7,098 bases of DNA from Bacteroidales bacterium (lineage in GTDB: Bacteria; Bacteroidota; Bacteroidia; Bacteroidales; Tenuifilaceae). The translations under genes and the position numbers were made by a program. How positions within the stretch are numbered: the first letter of the stretch is position 1; each line of letters starts with the position of its first letter. The notes below the pieces were generated by a model. It searched no databases, was not told the origin of the DNA, and saw only the letters and a list, made by a program, of their open reading frames with translations. The stretch covers positions 1-7,098 of the forward strand of contig DQHR01000101.1 of NCBI GenBank assembly GCA_003531155.1, given 5' to 3'. Below, one piece after another: positions 5,291-7,098 of the stretch.

Positions 5291-5525
5291 TTAAGTTAGT
5301 AATTCTGTTGGAAATAGGTCCGAACTTCGTTATAACACCTCACTAAGTTCAGTTTGTTCCGAGGCGGCCTGCAAGGGTCGCTTCGTTGTATTGATGTATC
5401 CGACTAAAATTTTCCTAAACTGATTGAAAATTGCGTTCGAATCCCGTAAGGGTGGTTATTGGCTTATGGATAATTACTCAAAAAAAGTCTATAAATGTTA
5501 GTAGAGAGCAATCTTTACTTAACAA

Positions 5526-5696
5526 CTATTTGTGTTTTGTTTTATCCACGAGCACAAATTGTTGCCTTTTACCCTGGTTGTTTGGCGGTGTTTTATCACC
5601 TCGACTGAGTGTGTACTCAGTCGTACCACCCGAAGGTCGGTACTGTCCAGAAACCGGAGTAATTTTGCCTGTATGGGCAATTACTTTTTTCTGCAT
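5526..5696 (-). CDS. YjzC-like small protein, 56 aa
   Basis: The start is MQKKVIAHTGKITPVSGQYR, followed by PSGGTTEYTLSRGDKTPPNN and QGKRQQFVLVDKTKHK. The 'SGQY....G..TE.TL..GD..PP....G....LVDKTKHK' layout is that of YjzC-like small proteins, a short beta-rich family without known function. The frame stays open 42 codons further upstream, but the ATG at 5696 is chosen because GGAGG within AAAGGAGG lies nine bases before it, the only strong Shine-Dalgarno in the window, and because the upstream part overlaps a promoter and a GC-rich hairpin leader. Three hairpins sit inside the coding sequence (5602-5685). It is a single-gene transcript, between the RNA-like region and the Ntn-hydrolase gene. 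Confidence 0.8.
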   Translation of the reverse strand: MQKKVIAHTGKITPVSGQYRPSGGTTEYTLSRGDKTPPNNQGKRQQFVLVDKTKHK

Positions 5697-5705
5697 TCCC
5701 TTTTT

Positions 5706-5756
5706 CCTCCTTTCTCGCCGGGTTACGGCGTGCGGTTGCACCGCTCCCTTGAGAAA
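5706..5756 (-). promoter_or_regulatory. Folded 5' leader that touches the Shine-Dalgarno
   Basis: In the leader of the YjzC-like gene TTTCTC and GAGAAA (5751-5756 with 5711-5716) close a three-way junction with two GC-rich hairpins: GCGGT/ACCGC (5732-5744) and GCCG/CGGC (5717-5729). The 3' strand of the closing stem supplies the AAA of the AAAGGAGG ribosome site (5706-5713). Folding could thus modulate ribosome access. I recognise no known riboswitch consensus in it. Confidence 0.45.
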
Positions 5757-5793
5757 TTCAGCAGTACCAATAAAGACGCTCTCTACTGCGAAT

Positions 5794-5822
5794 AATCTAT
5801 CACCAATAAATGAAGTTATCAA
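5794..5822 (-). promoter_or_regulatory. Promoter of the YjzC-like gene
   Basis: On the minus strand TTGATA (5817-5822, five of six consensus bases) is separated by 17 bases from TAGATT (5794-5799), which has a TG one base upstream like an extended -10. Transcription would start near 5787 and give a leader of about 90 bases. Confidence 0.55.
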
Positions 5823-5892
5823 CTACAACATTAGACTGCTAATTACCCATTACGATCGACCTGTCTTTGAGAATGAACCTTGTCTTAATAAG

Positions 5893-5905
5893 GGAGAGTG
5901 TCTCC
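5893..5905 (-). terminator. Weak hairpin downstream of the Ntn-hydrolase gene
   Basis: On the minus strand GGAGA-CAC-TCTCC is followed by CTTATT. It lies about 40 bases beyond the stop codon of the Ntn-hydrolase gene. The stem is only 5 bp and the U-run is poor, so this is a tentative terminator. Confidence 0.25.
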
Positions 5906-5942
5906 AATCTTTCTTCCGACGTTCCTCCCCTAAGAATATGGA

Positions 5943-6797
5943 TCAGATAATTTTTTGCCCTACTGCCTTCTTTGTTCCAGTGATACAATCCTCTTCAATC
6001 CAATTTCCATCTAAATCCATGTATCTTTTAACAATCTCTTTATCGCCATTCTTTTGCACATAAGCCAGTGGCTGAACTCCTTCCTTGTTGATCATAAAAA
6101 TCTGGACTAACCCACCAATTGTGTCTATGCCAGCCTTGCCAATAAATTGATCACATAAATCTTGTAAAATTACCGCCTTGTTGAATGCTCCGGGTATAAA
6201 AAATAATTTTGAAAAATATTTATCTAAATCTTTTTCTATATCTTGCCCGCTCCCCTCTGCACAATAATCCCATCCTTTTGTTGAAGCTACTACTCCACCT
6301 GGGAACTTTTGTTTGATAAGAAGTGGTGTGGGTCCAGGAATTGATACAGTTTTCTCCGTACTGCTGATTTTGATATCTTTTAACTTCTTAGGCATCCAGA
6401 TGTTTTCATCGTATTTTTTCTTTATCGCTACAAACTTGTTGCGAGGTATTTTATATGATCCATCCACCAAACCAGCATAAATAAATAGCATATCAGGTAA
6501 CTTATTGAATTTTCTAGAAAGAGTTATATATTCTTGTGAAGCACGTTCAGTAATCATTTTTAAGAAAACATCTGTTTTTCTTACTTGAATATTTGTGGCA
6601 TATTTTGTGATCGATTCTATTATGTGGTGTGTAAACTCAACATCTCCTGAGGTGTATGCGAAACATGAATATTTGGAGAGTTTATATATCTTTTTTAAAG
6701 TATCTTTAGGTTTGAGGTTCTTATCCAAGAACGATACGCGGCTGTCACTTAATATGATCACCTCGTCCGTAAATCCAATTCCTGCAATCATTGTCAT
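5943..6797 (-). CDS. Proteasome/HslV-type Ntn-hydrolase, 284 aa
   Basis: The N-terminus MTMIAGIGFTDEVIILSDSR reproduces the first strands of proteasome beta subunits and HslV. If Met1 is removed, Thr2 becomes the N-terminal nucleophile and Asp18 falls exactly at the conserved mature position 17. The KKIYKL segment (35-40) matches the 'K33-[LIV]' strand with a two-residue longer loop, so Lys36 is the likely base-assisting lysine. 'FAYTSGDVE' (46-54) fits the following 'A..G..AD' element. 'YCAEGSGQD' (178-186) matches the 'A.GSG' motif holding Ser129, and 'GIDTIGGLVQIFMI' (223-236) corresponds to 'RDAYSGG.v.l..v'. It is longer than HslV, with an insert at about 113-170 and a C-terminal tail. 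It should be a cytoplasmic self-assembling peptidase or amidase; substrate, ring formation and ATPase partner are unknown, and no hslU-like or Mpa-like gene lies in the window. The start follows TATAAT after five bases. Confidence 0.82.
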   Translation of the reverse strand: MTMIAGIGFTDEVIILSDSRVSFLDKNLKPKDTLKKIYKLSKYSCFAYTSGDVEFTHHIIESITKYATNIQVRKTDVFLKMITERASQEYITLSRKFNKLPDMLFIYAGLVDGSYKIPRNKFVAIKKKYDENIWMPKKLKDIKISSTEKTVSIPGPTPLLIKQKFPGGVVASTKGWDYCAEGSGQDIEKDLDKYFSKLFFIPGAFNKAVILQDLCDQFIGKAGIDTIGGLVQIFMINKEGVQPLAYVQKNGDKEIVKRYMDLDGNWIEEDCITGTKKAVGQKII

Positions 6798-6802
6798 TAG
6801 GT

Positions 6803-6808
6803 ATTATA
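6803..6808 (-). promoter_or_regulatory. -10 box of the Ntn-hydrolase gene
   Basis: A perfect TATAAT on the minus strand ends five bases before the ATG at 6797, with no Shine-Dalgarno between. Transcription would start at about the A of the ATG. This favours the first ATG over the second one two codons later, and so keeps the Thr nucleophile at position 2. Confidence 0.5.
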
Positions 6809-6840
6809 GAATATATCAAACTACATCATTGTGCCTGGGT

Positions 6841-6878
6841 CACTATTCCTTTTTAATAGTGTCTTATTTGTCTTATTT
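6841..6878. repeat. Hairpin followed by a 9-base tandem repeat
   Basis: CACTATT (6841-6847) and AATAGTG (6855-6861) form a perfect 7-bp stem with a CCTTTTT loop. It runs directly into two exact copies of GTCTTATTT (6861-6869 and 6870-6878). It lies about 35 bases upstream of the Ntn-hydrolase -10 box and could be an operator or just a palindrome; the rest of 6879-6945 shows nothing else I can name. Confidence 0.45.
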
Positions 6879-6945
6879 AGCCTCAGAAATGAGACAGTTA
6901 TAGCGACGTGCGGGTGCTAGTCCCAGATGGCTCACAACAATAATG

Positions 6946-7098
6946 TTATGTGAGGAGATTTACGATAGATACTGCACTGGAAAGATCGACTAATGGATCA
7001 TGAGTTATTTTCTTATCAAAAAGGAAGTCTGTTTGATTTTCTTTTTTAAGTTCTCCGATATATTTGGCAAAATTTTCAGTATAAGTAACGATTGGGTC
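6946..7098 (-). CDS. C-terminal end of an unrecognised protein (partial)
   Basis: The frame is open from the right edge of the window to TAA at 6946-6948 and encodes the last 50 residues: DPIVTYTENFAKYIGELKKE, NQTDFLFDKKITHDPLVDLS, SAVSIVNLLT. The composition and codon use are protein-like, and the frame has no stop over its whole length. I cannot assign a family from this tail. The stop codon lies within a hairpin (CTCACA..TGTGAG, 6931-6954) that might act in 3' end formation. The gene is co-oriented with the Ntn-hydrolase gene but separated from it by about 150 bases containing that gene's own promoter. Confidence 0.65.
   Translation of the reverse strand, partial: DPIVTYTENFAKYIGELKKENQTDFLFDKKITHDPLVDLSSAVSIVNLLT

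Larger units (their letters stand above)
4913..5390 (+). ncRNA. Putative large structured noncoding RNA, class not recognised
   Basis: No convincing gene exists on either strand between 4795 and 5525, but on the + strand nearly every base from 4913 to 5390 can enter a helix. In order: TTGAGA (4913-4918) with TCTCAA (5017-5022) closes a domain of four hairpins (4930-4945, 4955-4974, 4976-4992, 4994-5011). A 10-bp stem follows (5027-5036/5061-5070), then ATATGGC/GCCATAT (5070-5076/5092-5098), TTCGC..GCGAA (5110-5144), TTTGCC-GAA-GGCAAA (5173-5187) and an 8-bp ATCCCGCC/GGCGGGAT (5190-5209). ACAGAATT (5210-5217) with AATTCTGT (5301-5308) closes a domain that contains an arm with two tandem G-A loops. 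A 10-bp stem with two G-U pairs ends it (5360-5369/5376-5385). Purine-rich loops and G-A loops fit the + strand as the RNA. Promoter and ends are not certain; a weak candidate is TTGAGA (4913) with TATTAG (4935), which would start inside the first domain. It does not show RNase P, tmRNA or SRP signatures. Alternative: clustered palindromic mini-repeats. Confidence 0.5.

Noticed and set aside
5072..5299. Plus-strand 75-codon frame in the gene-free region
   Set aside because: It has no Shine-Dalgarno, and its sequence is explained by the nested hairpins of the proposed RNA. The peptide resembles no protein.
4859..5450. RNase P RNA, tmRNA, SRP RNA or a group I/II intron
   Set aside because: I looked for the GAGGAAAGTCC core of RNase P, the tmRNA ends, the SRP GGAAG/GNRA domain and intron domain V on both strands and saw none.
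5697..5822. N-terminal extension of the YjzC-like frame to the ATG at 5822
   Set aside because: That ATG overlaps the -35 box and lacks a ribosome site, while the ATG at 5696 has AAAGGAGG at ideal distance and matches the family length.
5431..6063. Plus-strand 210-codon frame
   Set aside because: It is antisense to the YjzC-like gene, its promoter and the 3' end of the Ntn-hydrolase, all of which have better evidence. It is Cys- and Ser-rich, as shadow frames often are.
6595..6903. Plus-strand 102-codon frame
   Set aside because: It is antisense to the conserved N-terminal motif of the Ntn-hydrolase and its promoter.

Overview
The window looks like a chromosomal piece of an AT-rich, small-genome bacterium. 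The best guess is the Candidate Phyla Radiation (Patescibacteria/Parcubacteria-like). Reasons: the tRNA-Glu gene does not encode its CCA end, most proteins are small orphans, short perfect palindromes with GAA, CGCA or AATA loops are scattered between genes, and most start codons have no Shine-Dalgarno sequence but sit 4-7 bases after a TATAAT-like box. This placement is inference from style; no marker gene in the window proves it.

Layout. 9-82 is a complete tRNA-Glu(UUC), followed by a 13-bp hairpin. 257-1087 (+) is a 276-aa orphan. 1125-3168 (-) holds four small accessory genes: a closely spaced trio (214-aa orphan, membrane-anchored coiled coil, 145-aa basic protein) and a separately promoted DUF5647-like protein. 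3226-3450 (+) is a two-helix membrane peptide divergent from the trio. 3500-4075, 4160-4561 and 4657-4794 (-) are a membrane-anchored 'GANFAGHY..WGCGT.C' family protein, a glycine-loop orphan and a 45-aa Lys-rich protein that is easy to miss because it is so short.

4795-5525 has no convincing gene on either strand. It is packed with nested hairpins on the + strand, including a long arm with two successive tandem G-A internal loops, a plausible pseudoknot and two mutually exclusive 9-bp long-range helices. I interpret about 4913-5390 as a large, ornate noncoding RNA of a class I do not recognise. The rival explanation is a pile-up of palindromic mini-repeats.

5526-5696 (-) is a 56-aa YjzC-like protein with its own promoter, a structured leader of about 90 nt and the only strong Shine-Dalgarno of the window. 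5943-6797 (-) is a 284-aa Ntn-hydrolase of the proteasome/HslV fold with an N-terminal Thr and well-placed Asp and Lys. 6946-7098 (-) is the C-terminal end of an unrecognised gene running off the window.

No single pathway links the genes. The parts most worth follow-up are the putative large RNA, the stand-alone proteasome-like hydrolase and the apparently leaderless organisation of nearly all transcripts.
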